Below are positions 23,567 through 33,047 of a stretch of DNA of 64,000 nt, piece by piece. Both the position numbers and the translations under genes were made by a program. The stretch is from Arthrobacter sp. M2012083. Its GTDB lineage: Bacteria; Actinomycetota; Actinomycetes; Actinomycetales; Micrococcaceae. The stretch is from contig NZ_AKKK01000007.1 of NCBI RefSeq assembly GCF_000281065.1, positions 42,740 to 106,739 of the forward strand, written 5' to 3'. Every line of letters starts with the position of its first letter. Positions within the stretch are counted from its first letter, which is position 1. The notes under the pieces were generated by a model. That model was given only the letters and a program-made list of their open reading frames with translations. It made no database searches and was not told where the DNA came from.

Positions 23567-24997
23567 ATGTCTACCCATCCACCCCTATCGCCGGCGAAGC
23601 GCTGGCTGGGCCTGGTGCTGATCGCTACGGCGCAGTTCGTCGTCATTATGGACACCTCGATCATTGGTGTCGCTCTGCCCGATATTCAAAAGGACCTTGG
23701 ATTCACGCCGGAATCGCTGTCATGGGTCTTCAATGCCTACGTAGTGGCCTTCGGCGGGCTGCTCTTGTTGGGAGGTCGTCTCTCGGATGTCTTCGGCGCC
23801 CGGAAGATCTTTGCGTTGGGTTGGATCATCCTCATCGCGGGCTCGTTGCTGGCCGGGGCGGCCAACAGTGTCGGCTTGGAGATCGCGGGCCGTGCTATCC
23901 AAGGTGCCGGGTCTGCGCTGATTGCGCCTGCGGCCCTTACTCTGCTGATGATGCTGTTCGGCGGTACGTCCGACCTTCCGAAAGCATTTGCTGTCTACGG
24001 CGCAGCGGCGCCCATTGGAGGCACTGCGGGGGTTTTCCTCGGTGGAGTGCTGACGGAGTACGCCAGCTGGCCTTGGGTGTTCTACGTAACCATCCCGATC
24101 GCTGTCTTCGTTCTCGCATTCACGGCAACGTCGCTTCCCCGGACCGTGAAAAAGGCGTCCGGATCCATCGACGTCGCCGGGGCGCTCACCGTCACTGGCG
24201 GACTGGCCGCGGTTGTCTACGCCGTTGTTAATGCACCTGAAGTTGGTTGGCTCACCGTGCCCACCCTCAGCATCCTGGCTGGCGGTCTTGTCCTGCTGGT
24301 GATCTTCTTCATCATCCAGGCACGAAGCCGTAATCCTTTGATGCGTCTGGGCTTGCTCCGCGCACCCCTGCTGGGGGCTGCCAACGGTGCACAGCTGCTT
24401 CTGGGTGCCGCATGGGTGTCCATGTGGTTCTTCCTGAACCTGTACCTGCAGCAGGTCCTGGGCGCGACTGCCTTCGCGGCCGGCGCCGCGCTCCTGCCGA
24501 TGACCGGTCTTGTGGTTCTCGTCATGATCGCGTGGGCTCCCCGGCTCCAGGGCAGGTTCGGTGCGAAATCGCTGATTGTTAGCGGCTTGCTCTTGTTGGC
24601 TGCAGGACTCGTGTGGCTTTCCTTCGTCCGCCCGGACGGTAACTATGCTGTCGACGTTCTTCCCGCATCGCTCCTTGCTGCCCTCGGAATGTCACTGGCG
24701 TTCGTCCCCTCCCTGGGCACTGCCATTAACGCGGCCCCGCCTGCTGAAACCGGCGTTGCTTCGGGGCTGGTGAGCACCAGTTACCAGATCGGGTCCGCAC
24801 TTGGACTCGCAGTTCTCACGGCAATCGTTTACGGCATCTCCGGCACCGAGCCCTCCCGGGTAGAGCTGACCCAAGGGTATTCCGCAGCCTTCGTTGGCGC
24901 CGGAATCCTCGCCCTGGTCGGAGCCGTGATCACAGGTTTTGCAATGAAAAAGCCTCGGTCATCCACGCCGGCAGCTGACGAATCGATCTCGGTGTAA
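23567..24997 (+). CDS. MFS transporter, DHA2 (EmrB/QacA) type, 14 TM
   Basis: A 476-residue transporter with about 14 hydrophobic segments. Motif A is seen as GGRLSDVFGARK (about residue 67), and FVVIMDTSIIGVALPDIQ at residues 24-41 is the DHA2 signature of the first helix. The family exports drugs or small molecules using the proton gradient. Its promoter carries a CsoR-type palindrome, so copper induction is likely; the substrate may be copper-related (a chelate, or a compound accumulating under copper stress) but that is inference. AGGAGG precedes the ATG. The universal stress gene follows 111 bases later in the same direction. Confidence 0.85.
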   Translation: MSTHPPLSPAKRWLGLVLIATAQFVVIMDTSIIGVALPDIQKDLGFTPESLSWVFNAYVVAFGGLLLLGGRLSDVFGARKIFALGWIILIAGSLLAGAANSVGLEIAGRAIQGAGSALIAPAALTLLMMLFGGTSDLPKAFAVYGAAAPIGGTAGVFLGGVLTEYASWPWVFYVTIPIAVFVLAFTATSLPRTVKKASGSIDVAGALTVTGGLAAVVYAVVNAPEVGWLTVPTLSILAGGLVLLVIFFIIQARSRNPLMRLGLLRAPLLGAANGAQLLLGAAWVSMWFFLNLYLQQVLGATAFAAGAALLPMTGLVVLVMIAWAPRLQGRFGAKSLIVSGLLLLAAGLVWLSFVRPDGNYAVDVLPASLLAALGMSLAFVPSLGTAINAAPPAETGVASGLVSTSYQIGSALGLAVLTAIVYGISGTEPSRVELTQGYSAAFVGAGILALVGAVITGFAMKKPRSSTPAADESISV

Positions 24998-25108
24998 CGG
25001 GCGGGAGAGTTCAGGAACCTGCGCTCCGCCGGCTGCAGGCACGGCTCCACAACAGAGGTCTCTGGGCGCAAGTGGGCTCAGCCATCAATGACTAGAGAGG
25101 AAACGCAA

Positions 25109-25606
25109 ATGCTTACTCCAAAACTGCTCATCGCCTACGACGGGTCCCCTAACGCGCAGAGCGCAATGCAGACAGTCGCAAGCCTATTTCCAGGCGCTAC
25201 AGCGGTGCTGCTCTATGCCCGCCAACCGCTGGAGGGCTTCGCCGCGCATCTGGAAGGCCATCCGGCGCTGGAGGAATTACAGGAACTCGACGCTGCAGCG
25301 CTCGATGTTTCAGAACGAATTGCCGCTGAAGGCGCAGAATTGGCCCGCAGCCTCGGCTTGATCGCCGAACCGTTGATCGCTTCGACGATGGCCACGGCGT
25401 CCGAAACCATCGTGGAAACCGCCGAGGAGTTGGATGTTGATCTGATCGTTCTTGGTTCCCGGGGGTTGCGTGGATTCAAAGCAACGTTGCTGGGAAGCAC
25501 CTCGGCCAACGTCCTTCACCACGCCACAAGGCCAACACTGGTGATTCCCTCCGAAGCGGTGGCATCGGCTCGCCGGAGCAGCCGCATGATGGCGGGCACG
25601 AACTAG
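25109..25606 (+). CDS. Universal stress protein (UspA family)
   Basis: The 165-residue protein has the single Usp fold: LLIAYDGSPNAQSAMQ at the N-terminus and the C-terminal ATP-binding stretch IVLGSRGLRGFKATLLGSTS with the GxRGxxG-x9-G(S/T)xS pattern. AGAGAGG eight bases upstream supports the ATG at 25109 rather than the ATG at 25088. It is the second gene of the MFS operon and is presumably co-induced by copper. Function in the family is nucleotide-dependent stress adaptation; no specific role is known here. Confidence 0.85.
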   Translation: MLTPKLLIAYDGSPNAQSAMQTVASLFPGATAVLLYARQPLEGFAAHLEGHPALEELQELDAAALDVSERIAAEGAELARSLGLIAEPLIASTMATASETIVETAEELDVDLIVLGSRGLRGFKATLLGSTSANVLHHATRPTLVIPSEAVASARRSSRMMAGTN

Positions 25607-25616
25607 GCCGAACCTA

Positions 25617-25650
25617 AAGTGGCCGCCCCGCATGTGCAGGGCGGCCACTT
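25617..25650. terminator. Bidirectional terminator hairpin
   Basis: AAGTGGCCGCCC and GGGCGGCCACTT form a perfect 12-bp stem with a 10-base loop between two convergent genes (universal stress protein and the second MFS transporter). Confidence 0.85.
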
Positions 25651-26897
25651 CATTTGCGCCCGATCTGGGCTATCACCGTGACAGCCACCAGTGCGATAAG
25701 GGCGGCACTTAGCCCGTCGAACCCGATGTATGCGAGGACGGGTCCCGCGGCTGCGCCGCCTGCCGCTCCTGCCAAGTTCATGAGTGAATCAGAAACACCC
25801 TGCAGCCGTGGTCGATGAACGGACCCAACCGCTTGGCTGACCATAGCGGAGCCGGCGAGAGTGGAGGCCGACCAGCCCAAGCCCAGCAAGCCCAAGCTCA
25901 CGGTGACCAGGACGTCATTGTTGGACCCCAGCATGGCCAACACCAGGGCACCAAGAAGTATGGCCTGCCCTGCCAGGACAACTGCCCGGGCGCCAAAGCG
26001 GTCCGTAAGGTAACCAAGGGCCGGGGAGAATGCGAACATGCCAACCACATGCAGGCTGATCGTCAGCCCAACCGTGGTGAGCGAGGCGCCATGTCCGGTT
26101 AAATGCACGGGGGTCATGGCCATAAGTGCCACCATGACGGCGTGGCTTGAAGCCAGGGTGAGCACCGCACGTTTCGCGCCCGGTGAAGAGCGCAGCAAGC
26201 GGAAACCGCCTACTGAAGTTCCGGTCCGGGGCTGGATGCCTCCCACGGCATCTCGGGCTTGAGTTGCGATGAGCAGCGGATCCGGCCGCAGGCCAACGAG
26301 ATAGACGGCGGCTCCGAGCAGCTGCGCGATGCCGCCAATAATGAACCCTCCGGTAAACGGCGGCATCCCCATGATCTCGCCCAGGCTTTCTCCGGGTCCA
26401 AAGAGATTCGGCCCGACGACTGCCCCGATGGTTGTGGACCAAACAACCCGGGATAGATCCCGACCCCGGGTTGCCTCGGCCGCGAGGTCGGTGGCTGCGA
26501 AGCGGGCCTGCAGGTTCAGAGCCGAACCCGAGCCCATGAGCACCATGCCAAGCAAGAGCAGCGGCAAACTTCTCACGCCCGCCGCGATGATCACGACCAC
26601 GCCACCGAGCACAGCGATCCAGGCTCCTGTACTTAGCGAAATGCGTCGGCCCCTGGTCTGGGCCAGGCGGGCGAGGGGAACTGCCAGCAGCGCAGCGCCC
26701 AGAGCCCCCATTGTCATGGCCATACCCGACCATGCTGCGGAGCCGGAGACGTCAGTGACCAACATTGCCCCGAGGCTCATGGTGGCGCCGGTGCCGATTC
26801 CTCCCAGGATCTGGGCCAGTGCCAGTACGCGGACAATTTTTCGCTGTACGGTGCGGGAGCGATTGGTCTCTGGAAAGGTGTCGGCGGACATGGTCAC
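25650..26897 (-). CDS. MFS transporter, 12 TM
   Basis: A 415-residue permease with about 12 hydrophobic segments and a motif-A-like RLAQTRGRR loop near residue 80; the mid-protein GYLTDRFGARAVVL repeats the motif in the second half. It resembles actinobacterial efflux-type MFS proteins with no assigned substrate. It converges with the universal stress gene and is divergent from nothing immediate; the ~200 bases to its right hold only a possible ArsR relic. An association with the copper region is by position only. Confidence 0.8.
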   Translation of the reverse strand: MTMSADTFPETNRSRTVQRKIVRVLALAQILGGIGTGATMSLGAMLVTDVSGSAAWSGMAMTMGALGAALLAVPLARLAQTRGRRISLSTGAWIAVLGGVVVIIAAGVRSLPLLLLGMVLMGSGSALNLQARFAATDLAAEATRGRDLSRVVWSTTIGAVVGPNLFGPGESLGEIMGMPPFTGGFIIGGIAQLLGAAVYLVGLRPDPLLIATQARDAVGGIQPRTGTSVGGFRLLRSSPGAKRAVLTLASSHAVMVALMAMTPVHLTGHGASLTTVGLTISLHVVGMFAFSPALGYLTDRFGARAVVLAGQAILLGALVLAMLGSNNDVLVTVSLGLLGLGWSASTLAGSAMVSQAVGSVHRPRLQGVSDSLMNLAGAAGGAAAGPVLAYIGFDGLSAALIALVAVTVIAQIGRK

Positions 26898-27096
26898 CTT
26901 CGGGTGGGGTTCGCGTGAAGGGTGACGGGCGAGCTTTTGGCTACGATCGTCATTATCTTGAGCCGGGCTCGTGTCATTACATGACCTTTCTGGCTGATCC
27001 CGTGGCGCTGGCCATCCTTTGGTCAGTGCGGGAGGCGAGTGGATTTAGGACTGACTCCTGCCGGCTCCTGCACTGCCGGACCGATCGGGAGGGTAG
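26898..27096. other. Short gene-free stretch with possible ArsR-family relic
   Basis: From 26981 on the plus strand the frame reads MTFLADPVALAILWSVREAS, which looks like the first helices of an ArsR/SmtB repressor (LADPxRLxIL), but it ends after 39 codons without any HTH. It may be a truncated pseudogene or chance. Confidence 0.3.
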
Positions 27097-27453
27097 TTAG
27101 TGGCCACCCTGGTCTGCGCGTAGCTTCGACATGTCGAGATTCCTGACGCCCGCGATGACTTTTTCCAAGTCCCCGGCGGGTAGGGCTCCGGGTTGGGAGA
27201 AAACCAGAACCCCTTCCCTGAAGGCCATCAGTGTGGGGATGGACGTGATCCCAGCCGACGTGGCCAGTGCTTGTTCGGCCTCAGTGTCGACCTTGGCGAA
27301 GACGATATCGGCGTGCCTTGCGGAGGCTGCTTCGTAAGTAGGCGCGAACATCCGGCAGGGCCCGCACCAGCTGGCCCAGAAGTCAACGAGGACGATGTTG
27401 TTGTCCTCGATGGTGCGGCTGAAATCTTGTTCGGTGAGGTTGACGGTGGACAT
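27097..27453 (-). CDS. trxA: Thioredoxin
   Basis: A 118-residue thioredoxin beginning MSTVNLTEQDFSRTIEDNNI with active site WASWCGPCR at about residues 28-36 and the cis-Pro loop SIPTLMAF. It reduces protein disulfides in the cytoplasm. AAGGAG lies seven bases before the ATG at 27453; an upstream in-frame ATG at 27486 is unlikely. It lies 45 bases downstream of the FAD oxidoreductase gene and probably belongs to that copper-controlled operon. Copper damages thiols, so the placement makes biological sense. Confidence 0.92.
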   Translation of the reverse strand: MSTVNLTEQDFSRTIEDNNIVLVDFWASWCGPCRMFAPTYEAASARHADIVFAKVDTEAEQALATSAGITSIPTLMAFREGVLVFSQPGALPAGDLEKVIAGVRNLDMSKLRADQGGH

Positions 27454-27498
27454 GGAGTTCTCCTTTGGTGGTTTGATGGCCGGCACGTTTTTGGAGGC

Positions 27499-28665
27499 CT
27501 AAGGGAAGGTGATTTTGCTGCGTGCAGCGAGCAATTCGGTGAAGGCATTCAGCCCTGCCACCGCGGTGATACCGCCCCCGGGATGGTGGAAGCTGGTCAG
27601 TATTGCTTTGGGATCCTCCGTTCCCAGGTGACGTTGGTGGCTGCCGGGTACCACTGCGCCGTACGCGGCTGCGGAGTGCCGGTAGACGGTAAGAGTGAAT
27701 CCGGTGTCCGGGGTGTACGGACCCGGATCGGGTGCCCCGGTCAGATCATGCAGAGCGGCACGGGCCGCGTGGGCGCCTTGGGCAACGGCGGCATCCCAAT
27801 GGTCGATGCGGTAAAGCTGACCGTCCCTGGTTGGGTGAAGTGCAAGGCTGCCCGCTGCATAGACAGCCTGGTAATCCCGGGCGCGCATACGGGTATCGAC
27901 GGCAATGCCCTGATCGGCACCGGTGAGCCAGGCAGAGCTTGGCATGGTGCCGTGGGCGATGACCACAAGATCTGACTCCAGGATCTGACCATCGCTCAAC
28001 GTGATGGTGACAGAGGCGGGACCGGCGGTGAGAGTGGTGACGTCCTGGCCGAAGTAGGCGTGGACGTTGTGTCGGTGAAGTTCGGCGATGTGCTCCGCGA
28101 TTCGACTGCCCAAGGCAGAGGCCAGTGGTGTGGCAGATCGGGAAAGGAGGTGAACCCGGGCACCGGCATCGGCGAGGAAGCTGGCGGTTTCAGCGCCGAT
28201 GAACCCCGCACCGAGAACCGCGACAGTCTTGCTTGCCGCGTTCTGCCCCAGTCGGGCGCGCAGCCGCGCGGCGTCGTCTGCTGTGTGGAGGTGGAAGACC
28301 CGGTCGGGGGCGCCTGTCATGCGGTCGTTCGGGCGTGGGGAGCTCCCGGCGGCGGCGATCAGCGCGGCGTATGGCATAGTGCGGCCGTCCGCCAAGGTGA
28401 GGACTGAACGCTCCGTGTCCACAGCGGCAGCGCGGGCCTGGAGGAGATCGCCCTCAAGTGCGCTGACTCCGGGCTGGGTGATCTGCTCTGCAGTGAGCAG
28501 GCCTGGCAGGATTCCCTTGTTGACCAGTGTCCGGTTGTAGGGCTGATGGGGCTCCCCATTTATCAGAGTCAGCGGCCCTTCGAAGCCTTCGGCCCGTACC
28601 GTAGCTGCTGCGCTCAAACCCGCAGCCCCCGCACCAACAATGACGATTCCCTGCTGCCGATCCAT
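27499..28665 (-). CDS. FAD-dependent pyridine nucleotide-disulfide-type reductase
   Basis: The 388-residue enzyme has the FAD Rossmann motif GAGAAGLSAA (residues 11-20), the NAD(P)-binding motif VAVLGAGFIGAETASFLADAG (about 150) in part, and DLVVIAHGTMPSS near 245. It resembles ferredoxin/rubredoxin reductase-like members (no CxxxxC redox pair is visible), so electron transfer from NAD(P)H to a small redox partner is likely. The thioredoxin gene follows. The start lies about 40 bases from two CsoR-type palindromes shared with the divergent copZ-copA operon. Confidence 0.85.
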   Translation of the reverse strand: MDRQQGIVIVGAGAAGLSAAATVRAEGFEGPLTLINGEPHQPYNRTLVNKGILPGLLTAEQITQPGVSALEGDLLQARAAAVDTERSVLTLADGRTMPYAALIAAAGSSPRPNDRMTGAPDRVFHLHTADDAARLRARLGQNAASKTVAVLGAGFIGAETASFLADAGARVHLLSRSATPLASALGSRIAEHIAELHRHNVHAYFGQDVTTLTAGPASVTITLSDGQILESDLVVIAHGTMPSSAWLTGADQGIAVDTRMRARDYQAVYAAGSLALHPTRDGQLYRIDHWDAAVAQGAHAARAALHDLTGAPDPGPYTPDTGFTLTVYRHSAAAYGAVVPGSHQRHLGTEDPKAILTSFHHPGGGITAVAGLNAFTELLAARSKITFP

Positions 28666-28691
28666 TCCGGTCTCCTACCCGTTTAGCCCGT

Positions 28692-28752
28692 TTGACATTG
28701 ATACCCCCCGTGGGTACCTTAGCAACTATACACATACCCCCTAGGGGTACAA
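28692..28752. promoter_or_regulatory. Divergent copper promoter with two CsoR-type palindromes
   Basis: On the plus strand TTGACA (28692-28697) is followed after 17 bases by TACCTT (28715-28720); the spacer contains GATACCCCCCGTGGG. A second palindrome, CATACCCCCTAGGGGTAC (about 28733-28750), overlaps TACAAT. On the minus strand TTGTAC-N16-TATAGT could serve the reductase gene. Both operons are therefore likely under one copper repressor. Confidence 0.7.
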
Positions 28753-28770
28753 TGAAAGGGTAGAGCGACC

Positions 28771-28983
28771 ATGAACACCACTGAATTCCAAGTCACCGGA
28801 ATGACCTGCGGACACTGCGAAATGTCCATCCGCGAAGAGGTCCTGGAAGTGCCCGGTGTCGAGTCCGTGGACGTCAGCCATCAGAGCGGCAGGCTCGTGG
28901 TCACCGGCACCGGGCCGGTCGAGGACGCGGCTGTCCTGGCCGCCGTGCAGGCTGCCGGCTACCAGGGGGTGCGGTCGGCGTGA
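28771..28983 (+). CDS. copZ: Copper chaperone (HMA domain)
   Basis: A 70-residue single heavy-metal-associated domain with the metal site GMTCGHCEMS at residues 10-19 (CxxC) and the ferredoxin-like pattern typical of CopZ. It binds Cu(I) in the cytoplasm and passes it to the CopA ATPase, encoded two genes downstream. It is the first gene of the copper operon, directly behind the CsoR-type operators. The stop codon overlaps the GTG start of the next gene (GTGA). Confidence 0.92.
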   Translation: MNTTEFQVTGMTCGHCEMSIREEVLEVPGVESVDVSHQSGRLVVTGTGPVEDAAVLAAVQAAGYQGVRSA

Positions 28984-29972
28984 ACGCAGCCGGACGACTG
29001 GGTGCTTACGCCGCGGGGCTTGCGGTGATTTTCACCGGTGCCTTCGCGGGCGCGGCGGCCCTTGTGCCGGAACAAGCCGTAGCGGCCTGGACGCACTCGG
29101 AAGCTTCCATGGACGGGCACGCCGGGGCGGGACACGCAGAACAACCCGCGCCTGATGCTTCCACCACGGCCGGCTCTCCGGTTCAGGGCGTAACCTCGGA
29201 ACGAGGCGGTTACCTGCTGGGGAACATTACCGCACCCACGGCCGTGGGCACGGACGGGGAACTGGCGTTTACCATTACCGGCAAGGACGCCTCCCCGGTC
29301 ACCGGGTTCGAGGCTTCGCATGAGAAACGGGCCCACCTGATCGTGGTGCGTTCGGACGGGACGCAGTACCGTCACGTACACCCTGTCATGGACGACGCCG
29401 GGCGTTGGTCCCTGCCGTGGCGGTGGGAGGCCGCTGGTACGTATCGGATTTACGCCGACGTCGTCCCGACCGGCTCGGACGCGAATGTGACGCTGACCCG
29501 GACTGTGGATGTAGCCGGTTCACTCGAGCCGGCGGCACCGGAAGTCTCCTCCAGCGATGAGGTCCAAGGGTTCCAGGTCTCTCTTCAGGGCGACCTGCAG
29601 GCAGGATCACCGTCGGATCTGACGGTCAGCGTTAACCGCAGCGGGCAGCCGGTCACAAACCTGCAGCCCTACCTGGGGGCTTATGGCCACCTTGTGGCCC
29701 TGCGGGCAGGCGACATGGCCTACTTGCATACCCACCCTGAAGGTGCCGGGCCGGGGCAGGGCGGGGTCTCCGGGCCCGAGGTGAAATTTGCGACCACACC
29801 CCCGACGCCGGGCCGCTATTACCTCTACTTCGATTTTCAGGTGGACGGAAAGGTTCACACCGCCCAGTTCACCGTCGACACCACCGGCTCACCCCGAGCT
29901 GCGACCGCACCTACCCCCGATCAGGCACCCACCGACGCCGGCACAGCCGACGACGGACACGGCGGGCACTGA
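28980..29972 (+). CDS. Secreted or membrane-anchored His-containing protein of the copper operon
   Basis: The 330-residue product starts with GTG overlapping the copZ stop. Residues 1-36 form a signal/anchor; a His-rich stretch (MDGHAGAGHAEQ) follows. The main part is beta-rich with two related halves carrying YRHVHPVMDDAG and LQPYLGAYGHLVALRAGDMAYLHTHPEG, and it ends in GTADDGHGGH. Conserved HVHP and HTHP motifs and histidine tails suggest metal binding outside the cell. A paralogue without signal sequence lies at 35.5 kb. A copper-binding role in the envelope is inferred. Confidence 0.75.
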   Translation: MNAAGRLGAYAAGLAVIFTGAFAGAAALVPEQAVAAWTHSEASMDGHAGAGHAEQPAPDASTTAGSPVQGVTSERGGYLLGNITAPTAVGTDGELAFTITGKDASPVTGFEASHEKRAHLIVVRSDGTQYRHVHPVMDDAGRWSLPWRWEAAGTYRIYADVVPTGSDANVTLTRTVDVAGSLEPAAPEVSSSDEVQGFQVSLQGDLQAGSPSDLTVSVNRSGQPVTNLQPYLGAYGHLVALRAGDMAYLHTHPEGAGPGQGGVSGPEVKFATTPPTPGRYYLYFDFQVDGKVHTAQFTVDTTGSPRAATAPTPDQAPTDAGTADDGHGGH

Positions 29973-30042
29973 CCCATCCCACTAGCCCCCACGGAGCGTG
30001 ACCCTGACAGGTCGGGCTCCGTACCGGGAGAAAGTAGTACCC

Positions 30043-32358
30043 ATGTCTGCATCAGCAGCCAGGCAACCTGCGCCAGAACTCGACATTGAGCTCGAGATCG
30101 GCGGGATGACCTGCGCCTCGTGCGCCAACCGGATCGAACGCAAACTCAACAAACTCGATGGCGTCATCGCTTCCGTAAACTACGCCACCGAAAAAGCCCG
30201 TATCACCGCTCCTGCCGGATACGATCCTCAGGCCTTGGTCGCCGAGGTCGAAAAGACCGGATACTCTGCCGCCCTGCCCAGCGCCCGGAAGGAGCAGCAG
30301 AACGACGAGGACGACAACCGTCCCGACACTGAACTGCGGTCGCTGAAACACCGGCTTATCGGCAGTGCCGTGCTCGCGATCCCCGTCATCGCCATGGCGA
30401 TGATCCCTGCCCTGCAATTCAATTACTGGCAATGGCTTTCCTTGGCGATGGCCGCCCCGGTGATCCTCTGGGCGGGCTGGCCCTTCCACAAAGCCGCGTA
30501 CACCAACCTGCGCCACGGCGCCGCGACCATGGACACCCTGATCTCCATGGGCACCACTGCTGCGTTCCTGTGGTCCCTTTATGCACTGTTCTTCGGCACC
30601 GCCGGGACGCCGGGGATGACGCACCCCTTCGAACTGACCGTAGCTCCCACTGATGGTGCGGGCAACATCTACCTGGAAGTCGGCGCCGGGGTAATCCTGT
30701 TTATCCTGGCAGGCCGCTACTTTGAGAAGCGTTCCAAGCGCCAGGCCGGGGCAGCGCTGCGCGCCTTACTGGAGTTGGGCGCCAAGGACGTGGCCGTGCT
30801 GCGCGACGGTGACGAGATTCGCATCCCCACCGATCAGCTGTCTGTCGGCGAGGAGTTCATCGTCCGTCCGGGCGAGAAGATTGCTACCGATGGCGTGGTC
30901 GTCAGCGGCCGCAGCGCAGTCGATGAGTCAATGCTCACTGGCGAATCAGTCCCTGTGGAAGTAGGCACAGGGGACACGGTGACCGGCGCCACCGTCAATT
31001 CCGGTGGCCGGCTGGTCATCCGCGCCACACGCGTAGGTTCGGACACCCAGCTCGCGCAAATGGCGCAACTGGTGGAGAACGCCCAGTCCGGCAAGGCCGA
31101 GGTCCAGCGTCTGGCTGACCGGATCTCGGGTGTATTCGTGCCCATCGTAATAGCAATCGCTGTTGGCACACTGGCCGCGTGGCTCGGCGCAGGCTTCCCG
31201 GTAACGGCGGCATTCACCGCGGCCGTGGCCGTTCTCATCATCGCCTGCCCGTGCGCCCTGGGATTGGCCACGCCAACGGCACTGTTGGTCGGCACCGGCC
31301 GGGGAGCGCAGCTGGGCATCCTGATCAAGGGCCCCGAAGTGCTCGAATCAACCCGCAAGGTCGACACCATCCTGCTCGATAAGACCGGTACTGTCACCAC
31401 CGGCAAGATGACCTTGCGGGGCGTGCACAGCGCGCCCGGCACCAACCCTGACGAACTGCTCCGCATCGCCGGAGCCTTGGAGGATTCCTCGGAACATCCC
31501 ATCGCCCAGGCGATAGCACGCGGTGCCACCGAACGCGTCGGGGACCTGCCAACCCCGGAAAACTTCGCGAATGTCGAAGGACGCGGCGTTCAAGGCGTGG
31601 TCGATGGGCACCTGGTGATCGTGGGACGTGAATCCATGCTCGCTGACTGGTCGCTGACGATGCCGGCCGAGCTTGCCCGGGCCAAGGCTGAGGCCGAAGC
31701 AGCCCGCGAGACGGCAGTAGTCGTAGCCTGGGACGGGCAGGTCCGCGGTGTGATCACCGTTGCCGACGCAATCAAGGACACCAGCGCCGAAGCCATCGCG
31801 CAATTCCGGGCCCTTGGTCTGACGCCGGTGCTGCTCACCGGCGACAATCGTGTCGTCGCCGAACAGGTCGCCGCCCAGGTGGGGATCGAACAGGTCATCG
31901 CAGAAGTCCTGCCCCAAGACAAAGTCCGCGTTGTCACAGACCTGCAGAAGCAGGGCAAGGTCGTGGCCATGGTCGGCGACGGCGTCAACGACGCCGCGGC
32001 ACTGGCCCAGGCGGATCTGGGCCTGGCCATGGGAACCGGGACGGACGTGGCCATCGAAGCGGCGGACCTCACCTTGGTCCGAGGAGATCTACGTGCTGCC
32101 GCCGACGCGATCCGGCTTGCCCGTAAAACCCTGGGCACGATTAAAACCAACCTGTTCTGGGCCTTCGCCTACAACGTAGCCGCGATACCACTGGCCGCCC
32201 TCGGGCTGCTCAACCCCATGCTGGCCGGAGCCGCCATGGCATTCAGCAGCATCTTCGTCGTCACCAACAGCCTCCGCTTGCGCTCCTTCAAAAGCCACGC
32301 GGTAAACCAGTCACCGACCGCAGCCCGCTCCCGCGCGCTGCAGCCGGTCGACGCCTAA
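30043..32358 (+). CDS. copA: Copper-exporting P1B-type ATPase
   Basis: About 771 residues from ATG 30043 (GGGAGAAAG upstream; an earlier GTG at 29998 is less likely). One N-terminal HMA domain with GMTCASC (Cys24, Cys27), eight membrane segments, the ion-binding CPC in [11 protein letters not shown] (about residue 402), the phosphorylation site DKTGTVT (about 446), and [10 protein letters not shown] of the hinge. CPC with N-terminal HMA identifies the Cu(I) exporter class. It receives copper from CopZ. The operon continues with a small YHS protein. Confidence 0.95.
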   Translation: MSASAARQPAPELDIELEIGGMTCASCANRIERKLNKLDGVIASVNYATEKARITAPAGYDPQALVAEVEKTGYSAALPSARKEQQNDEDDNRPDTELRSLKHRLIGSAVLAIPVIAMAMIPALQFNYWQWLSLAMAAPVILWAGWPFHKAAYTNLRHGAATMDTLISMGTTAAFLWSLYALFFGTAGTPGMTHPFELTVAPTDGAGNIYLEVGAGVILFILAGRYFEKRSKRQAGAALRALLELGAKDVAVLRDGDEIRIPTDQLSVGEEFIVRPGEKIATDGVVVSGRSAVDESMLTGESVPVEVGTGDTVTGATVNSGGRLVIRATRVGSDTQLAQMAQLVENAQSGKAEVQRLADRISGVFVPIVIAIAVGTLAAWLGAGFPVTAAFTAAVAVLIIACPCALGLATPTALLVGTGRGAQLGILIKGPEVLESTRKVDTILLDKTGTVTTGKMTLRGVHSAPGTNPDELLRIAGALEDSSEHPIAQAIARGATERVGDLPTPENFANVEGRGVQGVVDGHLVIVGRESMLADWSLTMPAELARAKAEAEAARETAVVVAWDGQVRGVITVADAIKDTSAEAIAQFRALGLTPVLLTGDNRVVAEQVAAQVGIEQVIAEVLPQDKVRVVTDLQKQGKVVAMVGDGVNDAAALAQADLGLAMGTGTDVAIEAADLTLVRGDLRAAADAIRLARKTLGTIKTNLFWAFAYNVAAIPLAALGLLNPMLAGAAMAFSSIFVVTNSLRLRSFKSHAVNQSPTAARSRALQPVDA

Positions 32359-32381
32359 CCCACCCCGAAAGGAAAACCACC

Positions 32382-32630
32382 ATGGGAAGCTGCTGCAGCC
32401 CCTCCGCCAAGGACACTTCGACAGAGGACCTGACTCTCACCCAACGTCCCCCACAAGACAATGACGCAATCGCCCACTGCCCGGTCATGGCCGGCACGCC
32501 CGTAGTCAAGGCCGCAGCCGAGGCCAGCGGCCTCTACCGTGACTTCGAAGGAACGCGCTACTGGTTCTGCTGCGCAGGCTGCGGACCGGCCTTCGACGCC
32601 GACCCGGCCAAATACGCTCACGCCGGCTGA
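32382..32630 (+). CDS. YHS-domain protein
   Basis: A 82-residue protein with a leading MGSCCSPS, a HCPVMAGTPVV segment, and a C-terminal core RDFEGTRYWFCCAGCGPAFD plus ADPAKYAHAG that is typical of a YHS domain (FC.xCxxxFxxxPxxY). YHS domains are small metal-binding modules found fused to or beside copper ATPases. It lies 23 bases after copA and probably binds or shuttles copper. AAAGGAAAACC precedes the ATG. Confidence 0.85.
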   Translation: MGSCCSPSAKDTSTEDLTLTQRPPQDNDAIAHCPVMAGTPVVKAAAEASGLYRDFEGTRYWFCCAGCGPAFDADPAKYAHAG

Positions 32631-32653
32631 CGCTCCCACAGCAAAACGCATTC

Positions 32654-32684
32654 TGGGCGCGGTGACCTTGAGTCACCGCGCCCA
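32654..32684. terminator. Hairpin terminator after the copA operon
   Basis: TGGGCGCGGTGA (32654-32665) and TCACCGCGCCCA (32673-32684) form a perfect 12-bp stem with a 7-base loop, between the YHS gene and csoR. There is no T-run. It may only attenuate, because csoR starts 30 bases further on. Confidence 0.7.
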
Positions 32685-32714
32685 AGGCCTACCACCGGGC
32701 ATCAGGAGACAGCT

Positions 32715-33047
32715 ATGTACCCGAACGCATCCACGGCCAGACCGGCGGGCCATCTGTGCGGCGGCAGCCCGCAGGACACCGGCAACAAGGCCCGCTACGT
32801 TGCCCGCCTCAGACGAATGGAGGGCCAGGCTCAAGGAATCGCCCGGATGTTCAACAGAGAGCAGTATTGCCTCGACATCCTTACCCAGGTCTCCGCCCTG
32901 AGCGCAGCATTGCGCAGTCTCGGTCTCGGACTGGTCGATGACCACATGAAATACTGCGTCCTAGGCGCCGTGCGCCAAGACCCCCGGACTGCCGAGACCC
33001 TCCTTCGAGAAGTGTCCGAAGCCATTGCCCGCTTACGTTGCGGCTAG
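32715..33047 (+). CDS. csoR: CsoR-family copper-sensing repressor (copy 1)
   Basis: A 110-residue all-helical repressor: ARYVARLRRMEGQAQGIARM is the DNA-contacting helix, EQYCLDILTQVSAL holds the first copper Cys, and DDHMKYCVLGAV the His-Cys pair of the Cu(I) site. With a Cys-His-Cys trigonal site it should release DNA on copper binding. AGGAG lies upstream of the ATG. The CsoR-type palindromes at 23.5, 28.7, 36.6 and 55.8 kb are the likely targets. A second csoR is at 37.1 kb; the division of labour between them is unknown. Confidence 0.92.
   Translation: MYPNASTARPAGHLCGGSPQDTGNKARYVARLRRMEGQAQGIARMFNREQYCLDILTQVSALSAALRSLGLGLVDDHMKYCVLGAVRQDPRTAETLLREVSEAIARLRCG

Noticed and set aside
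30834..31529. Antisense frame inside copA
   Set aside because: Ser/Thr/Pro-rich shadow of the ATPase coding strand with no start signals.
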